This document shows positions 45,455 to 53,973 of a stretch of 64,000 nt of DNA, one piece after another (the stretch's first letter is position 1; each line of letters starts with the position of its first letter). The translations under genes were made by a program, and so were the position numbers. The stretch comes from Pseudorhodoferax sp. Leaf265 (lineage in GTDB: Bacteria; Pseudomonadota; Gammaproteobacteria; Burkholderiales; Burkholderiaceae_C), in assembly GCF_001422365.1 (NCBI RefSeq), contig NZ_LMMT01000006.1, forward strand, positions 62,001 through 126,000, given 5' to 3'. The notes under the pieces were generated by a model. That model made no database searches and was not told the DNA's origin. It worked only from the letters and a program-made list of their open reading frames with translations.

Positions 45455-46627
45455 ATGGACATAACACTATCGGATCAGCAGGCGACCTTCCAGAAAGAAG
45501 TGCGAGCGTTCATCGACGCACGGCTTCCCACGGACACGCGCGATCGCCTGCGCAGAGGGTTCGCTGCGACCAAGCAGGACACCGTCACATTCCAGCGCAT
45601 CCTGAATGAGCGTGGCTGGGCGGCGCCGCATTGGCCCAAGCGCTATGGCGGTGCGGAGTTGGGCCAGGTCGAGCGTCTCATCTTGCTGGATGAGATCTTT
45701 CGGGCCTCTGCGCCGTTGCCCCAGGTGTTCAACATCACCATGCTTGGGCCCGTACTGTTGCAGTTCGGCACAGAGGACCAGAAGAGCTTCTTCCTGCCCA
45801 AGCTGCTGAACATGGATCTGTGGTTCTGCCAGGGGTTCTCGGAGCCTGAGGCGGGGTCAGATCTGGCTTCGTTGAGGACGCGAGCCGAGCGCGAAGGTGA
45901 CTTTTATGTGGTGAACGGGCAGAAGATCTGGACCACCTCCGCGCATCACGCCGACTGGATCTTCTGCCTCGTGCGGACGAGCACGGAAGCGAAGAAGCAG
46001 GATGGCATTAGCTTCTTGCTCGTCGACCTGCGACAACCTGGAATCACCGTTCGCCCGATTCCATCGATCGACGGCATGCACCACCTCAACGAGGTCTTCT
46101 TCGACAACGTCCGGGTGCCCGTGTGCAACCTGGTCGGCGAAGAGGGGCGTGGCTGGAGCTACGCCAGGTTTTTGCTGTCCAACGAGCGTACGGGCATCGC
46201 CAACGTTGGACTGTGCCGCGAGCGCTGGAACTACGCCGTCGAGATCTCCAACGCACATCAACGCGACGGCCATGCCCTGGCTCAGCTTCCGGGTGTCCGA
46301 AAGGAGCTTGCGGTTCTCGACGCTGAGATTCGCAGTCTCGAGATGACGAACTGGCGACTGCTGCTGTCGCCCGACACATGTGCCGTGCCTCAGGCGTTCG
46401 CGTCGGTCCTGAAGCTCAAAGGCAGCGAGGTCCAGCAAAGAGTGCTGGCTCTTCTCGCGAAGCTGGCAGGCGCAGATGGCCTGCGGGCTGCCAGCGATCT
46501 GCCAAACGGCTCCTCGGATTGGGCGTCCCCGTTGGTCTCGCGGTACTTCTTCAGCCGCGCCTCGAGCATCTACGGCGGAGCCAGCGAGGTCCAAAAGGAC
46601 ATTCTTTCAAAGACATTCTTGAGCTAG
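45455..46627 (+). CDS. Acyl-CoA dehydrogenase, first of an adjacent pair
   Basis: A 390-residue protein. Motifs: QGFSEPEAGSDLASLRTRAE (FAD loop), VNGQKIWTTSAHHADWIFCL, and SRASSIYGGASEVQKDILSK at the end, which holds the usual flavin-adenine contact. The pair with the next gene (2 bp away) is unequal: this one keeps the FAD-binding loops well, the other lacks some of them. This suggests an alpha2beta2 heteromeric enzyme like ChsE1-ChsE2, used for bulky steroid or terpenoid side-chain CoA esters. Confidence 0.92.
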   Translation: MDITLSDQQATFQKEVRAFIDARLPTDTRDRLRRGFAATKQDTVTFQRILNERGWAAPHWPKRYGGAELGQVERLILLDEIFRASAPLPQVFNITMLGPVLLQFGTEDQKSFFLPKLLNMDLWFCQGFSEPEAGSDLASLRTRAEREGDFYVVNGQKIWTTSAHHADWIFCLVRTSTEAKKQDGISFLLVDLRQPGITVRPIPSIDGMHHLNEVFFDNVRVPVCNLVGEEGRGWSYARFLLSNERTGIANVGLCRERWNYAVEISNAHQRDGHALAQLPGVRKELAVLDAEIRSLEMTNWRLLLSPDTCAVPQAFASVLKLKGSEVQQRVLALLAKLAGADGLRAASDLPNGSSDWASPLVSRYFFSRASSIYGGASEVQKDILSKTFLS

Positions 46628-46629
46628 CC

Positions 46630-47763
46630 ATGGACTTCTCCTACAGCGATGAGCAGGCGATGCTGCGCGACAGCGTCGCACGGTATCTGCGCGACAACTT
46701 CAGCTTCGAGCAGCGCAAGGCGTTGCTCGCAGATCCCGGCCGAGCCGTGACCCGGGTTTGGCGCGAGCTTGCCGACCTCGGTTTGACAGGCGTGCTGGTG
46801 CCGGAGGACCACGGTGGGTTCGGCGGCTCGATGGGCGACCTCCACGGTGTCTTGCGAGAGGCGGGCGCGTCGTTGCTCATCGCACCCTTGGTCAGCAGCA
46901 TGGTTATGTCTACCGTTGCGCTCGTCGCATCGGGTGTCTCTAGCCTTCAGAAGGACTACCTGCCGCTCATGGCCTCGGGTGATCTCATGGTTTGCTGGGC
47001 AGGCGAGCGCGTTGGCGGCGTGCCTGCGACAAGAGCAACGCTCGATGGAAAACAATGGCGGGTCAGCGGCGGCGTTCGCAACGTGGCATGCGGCGCTATG
47101 GCTGGTGGCTACATCGTTGCTGCGCAGTTTTTCTCGCCCGGCGCGGGACCTGCTGAAGGTCTCTTCTTGGTGGACCGCAAGAACCAGGCAGCCGACGCCG
47201 TCAAGGCCGCCCAGTATCGCCTGGTGGACGCCAGCCCTGCGGCGACGGTCAGCCTTCTTGACGCCATCGCTCTGCCGCTGTTCGACGGCGATACGTCGCA
47301 CGAACATGCACAGGTGATGGCGCGGGTTAGAAGCGCGGGGATAGCTGCCGCCTGCGCGGACGGGCTTGGAACGCTCGAAGCCGCGATCCGACTCACTGCT
47401 GAGTACGTTAGAAGCCGGCGTCAGTTCGGTAAGCCGCTTGCAGACAACCAGGCCGTGCGCCACAAGATCGCGGAGATGCTGGTCGGCCTGGAGTCGATTA
47501 AGAGCATGTCGCTGCTGGCTGCCATCGCCTATGACGACCCGGGCTCTGCGATGGCAGGCGACATTGCCCGGGCGAAGCTGATTCTGAGCATCCATGGGCG
47601 CAAGGCGCTCGAAGACGCCATCCAACTGCACGGTGGAATCGGGATGACCGAAGAGTACTCAGTTGGCCACTACCTGCAACGCTTCGTGGTCTTTGACAGC
47701 ACCCTTGGTGATGCGGATGAGCAGGCCGAGTACCTGGCAAAGCAAGAGGGAGATGCTCGATGA
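46630..47763 (+). CDS. Acyl-CoA dehydrogenase-like subunit, second of the pair
   Basis: A 377-residue protein. The N-terminus (MDFSYSDEQAMLRDSVARYL) and the C-terminus (RSRRQFGKPLADNQAVRHKI, IQLHGGIGMTEEYSVGHYLQ) fit the acyl-CoA dehydrogenase fold, with Glu in MTEEY as possible base. The middle FAD loop (T-E-P-x-x-G-S-D) is not recognisable: VCWAGERVGGVPATRATLDG occupies its place. It is therefore likely a partner chain of the enzyme encoded immediately upstream. Its stop overlaps the crotonase start by four bases. Confidence 0.9.
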   Translation: MDFSYSDEQAMLRDSVARYLRDNFSFEQRKALLADPGRAVTRVWRELADLGLTGVLVPEDHGGFGGSMGDLHGVLREAGASLLIAPLVSSMVMSTVALVASGVSSLQKDYLPLMASGDLMVCWAGERVGGVPATRATLDGKQWRVSGGVRNVACGAMAGGYIVAAQFFSPGAGPAEGLFLVDRKNQAADAVKAAQYRLVDASPAATVSLLDAIALPLFDGDTSHEHAQVMARVRSAGIAAACADGLGTLEAAIRLTAEYVRSRRQFGKPLADNQAVRHKIAEMLVGLESIKSMSLLAAIAYDDPGSAMAGDIARAKLILSIHGRKALEDAIQLHGGIGMTEEYSVGHYLQRFVVFDSTLGDADEQAEYLAKQEGDAR

Positions 47764-48656
47764 ACCGCTGGCTTAAGTCGACCGAATGTATCGAGTTCTC
47801 CGTGGCGGCGCATGTTGCGACGATCACACTGAACCGGCCGTCCAAGCGCAACGCGCTGAGTGTTGCTCTGCTGGTGGAGCTACGCGATGCGCTCTATGAA
47901 GCCGACGATCGCGAGGACGTGCGGGTCATTCTGCTGCAGGGGGCAGGAATCGACTTCTGTGCTGGTTTCGACCTGGATTCAGCGTATGGGCCCACCACTG
48001 CCAAAGAGCAGAGCGTTGACGCTCCAAGGTACCGAAGCGGTTCGGGGGCCGATGATGAGTGCCTGCGGCTGGAACGCAAACAGGCGTTCATGGTTGCCAT
48101 CAGAGACATCCACAAGCCGGTGGTCGCGAAGATCCACGGCAACTGCTTGGCCGGTGGTACGGACTTGGCACTGATGTGCGATGTGCTGGTTGTCAGCGAC
48201 GATGCGCGCATCGGCTACCCAGCGACCCGCGCGAACGGAACGCCGCCGAGCAACATGTGGCTCTACCACGTTGGCCCCCAATGGGCCAAGCGCTTGATGT
48301 TCACGGGTGATTGCCTGAGCGGCAAGGATGCGGCGCGGATCGGCCTCGTGTCTGACGCGGTGCCCCGCGACCAACTCGACGCCGAGGTCGACCAACTGGT
48401 CAGCCGCATGGCCCTTGTTCACAGCGACCTGTTGTCCGCACACAAGCGGGTCGTCAACATGGGCTTGGACTTGTGCGGGGCTGCTCAGCTGCAGCGCTTT
48501 GCTGCGGAAACAGATGCGAGGGTGCACAGCGCATCGCAGGCGATGAATCAGTTCTCGAGCGATGTCGCTGAGCATGGGGTGCGAGATGCCATCCGTCGGC
48601 GTGATCAGCCTTTCGGGGACGGCCTGGTTCGACTCAAGGCTCTGTCGTCGTCCTGA
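47760..48656 (+). CDS. Enoyl-CoA hydratase/isomerase-family protein
   Basis: A 298-residue crotonase. NRPSKRNALSVALLVELRDA at about 25-44, oxyanion loops DFCAGFDLDSAYG and GNCLAGGTDLALMCDVLVV. In the second catalytic region the usual PE-x3-G is replaced by YPATRANGTPPSNMW, so the ordinary Glu base seems absent and the reaction may be C-C cleavage, isomerisation or thioester hydrolysis rather than hydration. It is the last gene of the operon that starts at 43582. Confidence 0.88.
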   Translation: MNRWLKSTECIEFSVAAHVATITLNRPSKRNALSVALLVELRDALYEADDREDVRVILLQGAGIDFCAGFDLDSAYGPTTAKEQSVDAPRYRSGSGADDECLRLERKQAFMVAIRDIHKPVVAKIHGNCLAGGTDLALMCDVLVVSDDARIGYPATRANGTPPSNMWLYHVGPQWAKRLMFTGDCLSGKDAARIGLVSDAVPRDQLDAEVDQLVSRMALVHSDLLSAHKRVVNMGLDLCGAAQLQRFAAETDARVHSASQAMNQFSSDVAEHGVRDAIRRRDQPFGDGLVRLKALSSS

Positions 48657-48686
48657 CGCAGCCGCTGGCAGGTCTGCCCATTCTCT

Positions 48687-48714
48687 GGGATCCGGCCCAG
48701 GTGGGGCGGATCCC
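48687..48714. terminator. Hairpin between convergent genes, possible terminator
   Basis: A perfect 8-bp stem GGGATCCG / CGGATCCC around a GC-rich loop, 30 bp after the crotonase stop. No T run follows directly, though TTTTT occurs about 20 bp later, so termination by this element alone is unsure. Confidence 0.4.
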
Positions 48715-48852
48715 CTATCACATCGGACCGTTTTTGGGGCATCAGCTTGCCCGCGGGATCGTTAGATTTTCTGCAGCGGCGCGAAGCGCCTCCTCTGGCC
48801 GAGCAAGGCGCCGCACGAAGGCGGCGCCAGAACTCATTTGCCCAAGCGATGA

Positions 48853-49815
48853 TTACTGGAAGCTGATGTCCAGGCCCTTCACGAGTTCAGGCCATGCTTT
48901 CAGCTCCTTGTCCAGGTGGGCCGAGAACTCCTCGGGTGACGTGGCGCGGCATTCGAAGCCCACACGGGTGCACACCGACTGAACTTCGGGTGTTGCCACA
49001 GCGAGCTGCAGTGCCTCCGCCAGCTTGTTGACGGTCTCCTTCGGCGTTGAGTTGGCGACGAAGGTGCCCATCCAACCCAGCAACGTCATGTTCGGAACAC
49101 CTTGCTCTTCAAAGGTCGGGATGTTGGGAACGCTGCGCAGTCGTTGCGCACCGGTGACTGCAAGCAGGACAAGCTTCTTTCCGTTCGCCTCGTACTTTTC
49201 CAGGGAACCTACGGCACCAAATGCGCTTGACAACCGGCCGCCGAAGACGTCCGGAACGGACTGCGCCTCGCCCTTGTACGGCACATGGATCAGCTTGGTC
49301 CCAGTCTCACGCGCAAGGACTTCGCCGAGGATGTGGCTCGACGAACCACTGCCGGGTGACGCAAACGAAAGCGCACCTGGCTTGGACTTTGCCAGTGCAA
49401 TGAATTCCTTCAGGTTCTTGGGGCCGAGGTCGGGCGAGACCACAAGGGCCACAGGGATCACTGCGGCGAGGCCGACGGGCGTCAGCTTGGGAAGGTAGTT
49501 CGGGATGTCCGTGCGAAGCGAGGCGTTCTGGACGATGCTGCTCGGGATGAAGAGCATCGTGATCTCCTCCGGGCGGGGTGTTGCGACCGCTGCCGCAGCC
49601 ACGGTTCCATTTCCGCCAGGCTTGTTGTCGACGATGACAGTGGTTCCCAAGATCTTGGCCATCCCAGTACCGATGGTTCGGACAACCACGTCGGTTGCTC
49701 CTCCTGCTGCGATGGATACAACCAGGCGTACTGGCTTATCGACTGCGTATGCGGAGGGGAGGGCAAAGAGGCATGCGCTGGTGATGGCGATGCAGGCGCG
49801 GCGACGTGGTCTCAT
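48853..49815 (-). CDS. Bug/TctC-family receptor
   Basis: A 320-residue periplasmic receptor. The signal peptide is RRRACIAITSACLFALPSAY ending AVDKP, then VRLVVSIAAGGATDVVVRTI with the Asp-binding loop and LIHVPYKGEAQSVPDVFGGR. It is divergent from the NDP-forming CoA ligase, with operator copy 9 18 bp upstream of its start, so it is directly in the regulon. No membrane partner is present. Confidence 0.9.
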   Translation of the reverse strand: MRPRRRACIAITSACLFALPSAYAVDKPVRLVVSIAAGGATDVVVRTIGTGMAKILGTTVIVDNKPGGNGTVAAAAVATPRPEEITMLFIPSSIVQNASLRTDIPNYLPKLTPVGLAAVIPVALVVSPDLGPKNLKEFIALAKSKPGALSFASPGSGSSSHILGEVLARETGTKLIHVPYKGEAQSVPDVFGGRLSSAFGAVGSLEKYEANGKKLVLLAVTGAQRLRSVPNIPTFEEQGVPNMTLLGWMGTFVANSTPKETVNKLAEALQLAVATPEVQSVCTRVGFECRATSPEEFSAHLDKELKAWPELVKGLDISFQ

Positions 49816-49832
49816 GTGATCTCCTTCGTAAA

Positions 49833-49847
49833 AATGGCAAGACCATT
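49833..49847. promoter_or_regulatory. Operator copy 9 (AATGG-N5-CCATT), divergent promoter
   Basis: AATGGCAAGACCATT, 18 bp from the Bug receptor start (leftward) and 116 bp from the CoA ligase start (rightward). It is the rightmost copy found, about 2.3 kb before the right direct repeat. Confidence 0.75.
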
Positions 49848-49962
49848 AAAATGTAGATACCATGCTGTTACTCGTCAACCGGCCGAGACCCGAACTTGAG
49901 AAGCGGTGTGCATCGGCGCACGCTGGCGGTTCCTACGTCCGCGCAATCGATCAAGGAGTTCT

Positions 49963-52107
49963 ATGAGCTTGAAACACGGCCGTGGCGTTTATAGCCACGA
50001 TCAACTGGTACGGATGTTCGATCCGAAGAGCGTGGCCATCGTGGGCGCATCTCCGAACGCAGCGTCCTTCGGAGCACGGACCTTGGCCAGTCTGTCCAAG
50101 TTCTCTGGCGCAATTCACCTCGTCAATGGCAAGTACGAAGAGATCAACGGGCGTACTTGCTTCAAGAGCATCTCCGCGATCGGCAAGGTGCCGGACTGCG
50201 TGGTTGCCGCAGTGCCCCGCGATGCCGTCGAGGCCCTGGTGCGGGAGGGCGTCCAGATCGGTGTGGGCGGGCTGATCATCTTCGCGTCGGGGTTCGGAGA
50301 GTCCGGCGATCCGGAGTGGGAGGTGACGCAGCGACGGATCGTCGCGCTAGCCGAAGGATCGCAGACCCGCCTTCTTGGTCCGAACTGCCTCGGGGTGGTC
50401 AACGGCGTCTCTGGGTTCCACGCGGTGTTCGCAAACGCCCCGGCGAAGCCCATCCATCCCGGTGGACGGCGAATCGGGCTGATCAGCCAGTCCGGCGCCC
50501 TGGGTATGGGACTGGCACAGGCCAGCGAACGCGGCGTTTCCTTCAGCCACGTCTTCACACTGGGCAACGCCTCCGACATCGATGTAGCGGACCAAATCTC
50601 CTACTTGAGCGGTGACTCAAACTGCGACGTCATCGCCTGCGTCTTCGAAGGAACCGACTCGCCTCAGCGGCTACTAGAGGCCGGGCGGCTTGCACGCGAA
50701 GCGCGCAAACCCGTTGTCATCTTCAAGTTGGCAACGGGGGAGAGCGGTGCCGAGGCGGCCAAGTCGCACACAGGGGCCCTGGCAGGTTCTGCGGCAGCCT
50801 ACGAAGCGTTTTTTGAGAAGGCAGGCTTCGTTGCCGTCACGGAGTTCGAGGAGCTCTTGGAGACCGCGGCGTTTTTTGCAAAGGCACCTCGACCCGTCGC
50901 TACGGGTGTGGCTGTGCTGACGCCATCGGGCGGCGCGGGGATTCTCGCGGCCGACCAGGCCGAGTTGCATGGTGTGCCGATGCCGCAGCCCGGCCCCGAG
51001 TTGCAGCAACTGCTCGCAATGCACATTCCGCTCTTCGGCGCTGCGCGCAACCCATGCGACGTGACCGCGCAGATCCTCAACAACCCCGTTTCTTTCCCCG
51101 CATGCGCGGAAGGCTTCCTCTCTCAGCCGGACATTGGCGCGATCGCAGTGCCCAACGGCTATGCACACGAAGCCGGATCGCTGCGTATCAAGGCCATCGG
51201 CCCAATGGCTCGAGCGGCGGGAAAGATCGTCTGCGCGTACTGGCTCACGGGCTGGCTGGAGGGGCCAGGCTCCTTCGACCTGGAGACAGATCCCGATGTT
51301 GCGTTGTTTCGTTCGACGGCGAGATGCTTCCGCACTCTCGCCGCCTGGACGCACTGGTGGGAACGGATCGATGCGCAAGATCGGCAACACGTCCGACTGA
51401 ACTCTTCCAGTGCCGTGCGCGAGGTCGCCGGCCTGCTGGAATCGTCGGCCTCCGTAAGCACGCTGCCAGAGAGCCAATCGAAGGCTGTTCTCGCTGCCTA
51501 TGGGGTGCCGGTGGTTTCGGATCACCTTGCACAAGAGCTCGATGGTGCTGTAGCGGCCGCCTTGGAGATGGGCTTCCCGGTTGTGCTCAAGGTGGAGTCG
51601 CCTGACCTGCCCCATAAGACCGAGGCGGGCGTCGTGCGTTTGAACCTGTGCAGTCGCGCGGACTTGGAGCGCGCGTACGCCGAGGTGATGCAGAACGCGA
51701 ACAAGGTTGTGCCGGCGCCGCGCATCAACGGCGTGCTTGTGCAACCTATGGTGGCGTCGGGCGTAGAGATCATGGTCGGCGGTCGCGTCGACCCACTCTT
51801 TGGGCCGCTAATCGTCGTCGGGATGGGCGGCATCCTTGTCGAGCTACTCCAGGATAGTGTGGTGCAGCAAGCGCCTGTCGATGCCGTTCAAGCGTTGCAC
51901 ATGCTTAAACGTCTCAGCGGTTATCGGCTGCTCCAGGGCTTCCGTGGCGCAGCAGCAGTCGACGAAGCCCAACTGTGCGCAATCATTCAACGCGTGTCGG
52001 AACTGATCTCTGACCACCGCGCAACCTTGTCTGAGGTCGATGTCAACCCGCTGATCTGCACTGCGGAGCGCATCCTGGCGGTCGATGCTCTGGTCGTAAA
52101 GTGCTGA
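49963..52107 (+). CDS. NDP-forming acyl-CoA synthetase (acetate-CoA ligase type)
   Basis: A 714-residue single-chain enzyme. The CoA-binding domain (FDPKSVAIVGASPNAASFG near 19-37) and succinyl-CoA-ligase-like domains (LGPNCLGVVNG, LISQSGALGMGLAQ) come first, with the phospho-His269 in AAKSHTGALAGSAAAYEAFF. The C-terminal ATP-grasp follows (AYGVPVVSDHLA, FPVVLKVESPDLPHKTEAGV, EVDVNPLIC). It makes acyl-CoA from acid, CoA and ATP with release of ADP and phosphate. AAGGAG precedes the ATG. It is the second CoA ligase of the region and the last complete gene before the right repeat. Confidence 0.93.
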   Translation: MSLKHGRGVYSHDQLVRMFDPKSVAIVGASPNAASFGARTLASLSKFSGAIHLVNGKYEEINGRTCFKSISAIGKVPDCVVAAVPRDAVEALVREGVQIGVGGLIIFASGFGESGDPEWEVTQRRIVALAEGSQTRLLGPNCLGVVNGVSGFHAVFANAPAKPIHPGGRRIGLISQSGALGMGLAQASERGVSFSHVFTLGNASDIDVADQISYLSGDSNCDVIACVFEGTDSPQRLLEAGRLAREARKPVVIFKLATGESGAEAAKSHTGALAGSAAAYEAFFEKAGFVAVTEFEELLETAAFFAKAPRPVATGVAVLTPSGGAGILAADQAELHGVPMPQPGPELQQLLAMHIPLFGAARNPCDVTAQILNNPVSFPACAEGFLSQPDIGAIAVPNGYAHEAGSLRIKAIGPMARAAGKIVCAYWLTGWLEGPGSFDLETDPDVALFRSTARCFRTLAAWTHWWERIDAQDRQHVRLNSSSAVREVAGLLESSASVSTLPESQSKAVLAAYGVPVVSDHLAQELDGAVAAALEMGFPVVLKVESPDLPHKTEAGVVRLNLCSRADLERAYAEVMQNANKVVPAPRINGVLVQPMVASGVEIMVGGRVDPLFGPLIVVGMGGILVELLQDSVVQQAPVDAVQALHMLKRLSGYRLLQGFRGAAAVDEAQLCAIIQRVSELISDHRATLSEVDVNPLICTAERILAVDALVVKC

Positions 52108-52153
52108 CCCCACAGCCGAGTTCGCTGCCACATCAAATCGCGGGTTCCGCGGC

Positions 52154-52251
52154 GTGGCATGGCCTGCACGCAGGTGATCCAGGTATCGGCACTGGCGGGT
52201 AGATCCTGGGTGTCCGTGTCGATGATGTGCGGAGCGGCGGCGCGCAGGCGC
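52154..52251 (+). repeat. 98-bp direct repeat, right copy
   Basis: Identical to 7743-7840 in the same orientation. It begins 47 bp after the stop of the CoA ligase gene. Rightwards the similarity to the left locus continues, diverged, to about 52830. Confidence 0.93.
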
Positions 52252-52460
52252 CATTCTCGACCACCGCGTCGTGGTACCGGCGCCCGAAACGCTCGGCGAG
52301 CCACGCTACCAGCGACCTTGTTGACCTGGACGTTGGGCGTGCTGCAATCCATCATGCGTCTTCGAAAATGCTCGAGCGGTAGGCAGGGCGCGGCTGCGCT
52401 GATACCCGACGCGGATGGAACCGCTGGGTATGGAGCCTGCCGGGCTTTATTTCTGGCTGG
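52154..52460 (-). pseudogene. Gene B fragment, 3' part missing
   Basis: The reverse strand carries the first third of gene B (NKARQAPYPAVPSASG, then RLRAAAPHIIDTDTQDLPAS as in the copy at 7405-8013). Just after CVQAMP the similarity stops and the frame runs into unrelated sequence, so the His-Asp core is lost. It begins at the stop of the SRAP-like gene, which overlaps an ATG. Confidence 0.65.
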
Positions 52461-52467
52461 AAGGCGT

Positions 52468-53508
52468 TCATGCGGCGAGCGCGGCTGCGCCCGAGGGTTT
52501 CCAAAGGTTGATGATCTTCGTGGGGGCAGGGCGTGCCTGGCGCTCCCTGTAAGCCGACGAGGGAAGGTTCTGAAAATGGAAAGCGGGGCGATCGTCCAGG
52601 ATGGCGTAGCTGGCGGCGAGGTTGGACGGATCCGGAGCAAGCCACTGAGCGACGTTATCCCGCTTGATCGCGACGGGGCACCAGTCTTGGCCGGCCGCGC
52701 GTATTTCCGGCGGCGCCTGGTCGATGATCATGGCAAAGGAGTGCAGATCTTCTTGCCCCGGGCGTTGCCAATGCGACCAAAGGCACGGTACATAGAGCGT
52801 TTGCTCGGGGACAGGAAAAAACTCCAGTTCAAGCGCGGAGAGGCCTTCGCCAGCAACCAGCGTGCGCTGCCGCAGACGATGTAGCGACACCGATTCGAAG
52901 AACGACTCGACAGCAATGACACCGTGCGTGTGACCAAACTCGCGCTGCCACAGTCCCTCGAGTTTGTCGCGCCGCGCGTGATGCGGGCTTTCTAACAAGG
53001 CTGCCATGCGGCGCTCGATGTGCGCCGGGCGGCACTTGTAGCGCATCGGCTTGACCTCCAACTTTCCCTCTTGCAACGTCAACAGCGGCACGAAGTGCCC
53101 CGGGAACATGCGCCCGAGCTGCGATTGGTCTGCGCCTTCCACCAGAACTTCTCGGCGCCGCCGCGCCGCGCAGATCTTCTGCTTGGCTATTCGAATGCTG
53201 TGACTTGCAGCCTTGGAAGGCTTGCTGCCCAGGCGTTGCTGCGCGTCGGCCAGGCGTGCCGACTGCGACACGATCTCTGCCTCGGCTGCCCGCAACTGCG
53301 CAAGTCGATGGCTCATCACCATGTCTCGGATCGGTTCGAGTGCTGGCCCGCGCGTTTCAAGAAGTGCCTGGTCCAGCTCGAACGGGACGACTGTGCCGTC
53401 TCCAGCAGCGCGTCGCCGAAGTACCTGCAGGAACGCCCCGTGGTGAACATCGCCGCCGAAATGCGACGCATAGAGGGTGGGGTCGGTCCAGACCGTGGCT
53501 GAGTACAT
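52468..53508 (-). CDS. SRAP-family (HMCES/YedK-like) protein with degenerate active site
   Basis: A 346-residue protein of the long SRAP form that starts MCYSA in related proteins, with a coiled-coil insertion near 65-120 (RLADAQQRLGSKPSKAASHS). SRAP proteins cross-link abasic sites in single-stranded DNA through Cys2. Here the start reads MYSATVWTDP with the Cys codon missing. The Asn of the N-A-R motif is His177 (HHARRDKLEG) and the His of H-D-R-x-P is Gln274 (GQDWCPVAI); only Glu205 (SFFESV) remains. It keeps KPMRYKCRPAH and AILDDRP. It may be an inactive or repurposed member. The same stop overlaps gene B. No strong ribosome site is seen. Confidence 0.75.
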   Translation of the reverse strand: MYSATVWTDPTLYASHFGGDVHHGAFLQVLRRRAAGDGTVVPFELDQALLETRGPALEPIRDMVMSHRLAQLRAAEAEIVSQSARLADAQQRLGSKPSKAASHSIRIAKQKICAARRRREVLVEGADQSQLGRMFPGHFVPLLTLQEGKLEVKPMRYKCRPAHIERRMAALLESPHHARRDKLEGLWQREFGHTHGVIAVESFFESVSLHRLRQRTLVAGEGLSALELEFFPVPEQTLYVPCLWSHWQRPGQEDLHSFAMIIDQAPPEIRAAGQDWCPVAIKRDNVAQWLAPDPSNLAASYAILDDRPAFHFQNLPSSAYRERQARPAPTKIINLWKPSGAAALAA

Positions 53509-53973
53509 GTGGGGAAACTACTGCGCGGCTGAGACCGCAATCCGGGACTGGCTCCCAAGGCCCCAAAGAATACCGCTCTCCGGTGCGCGTAGCCTCTTGG
53601 AGGCCTGCGAAGCGAAAGGTGCCAGCGATGCGGTGGGAGGTGCTTGAAGCACGATGTCAGGCCGGTTCCAAGTGCTCCACCCATGGCTTGTCCCGAGCCT
53701 CAATCCAATGTGCGTTTTCCCATGCACGGAGGCGCCCGCATTCTGGGAAACTGTGCCAGTATGGCCGGCAGAGTTGCCGAGGGCCTTTCGGGCGTTTGCG
53801 CCGCGCCCGGCACACGGAGGGGGTAGGTCGGCTTTGCACGTGTCGCCGACCAGTTCGAATGCCACGCCGGTTGACGCGGGCCGCTCGCCTTGGCAGTTTG
53901 CCCGGAACGAACCAGGGGCCTGCTCCCTGATGAGCTCGGCGGCCGAATGGCCGCTGCTGCCGCAAAGTTGCCA
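53509..53973. other. Intergenic region, 465 bp, no convincing gene
   Basis: Open frames occur on both strands but none shows a domain or ribosome site. The segment separates the repeat-bearing locus from the iron-uptake operon and holds the end of the latter. Confidence 0.45.

Noticed and set aside
48770-48835. GC-rich short inverted repeats (GGCGC-GAA-GCGCC and a second GCCGC/GCGGC pair)
   Set aside because: Stems are five bases, there is no T run, and no second copy was noticed elsewhere, so I do not call a REP element or terminator.
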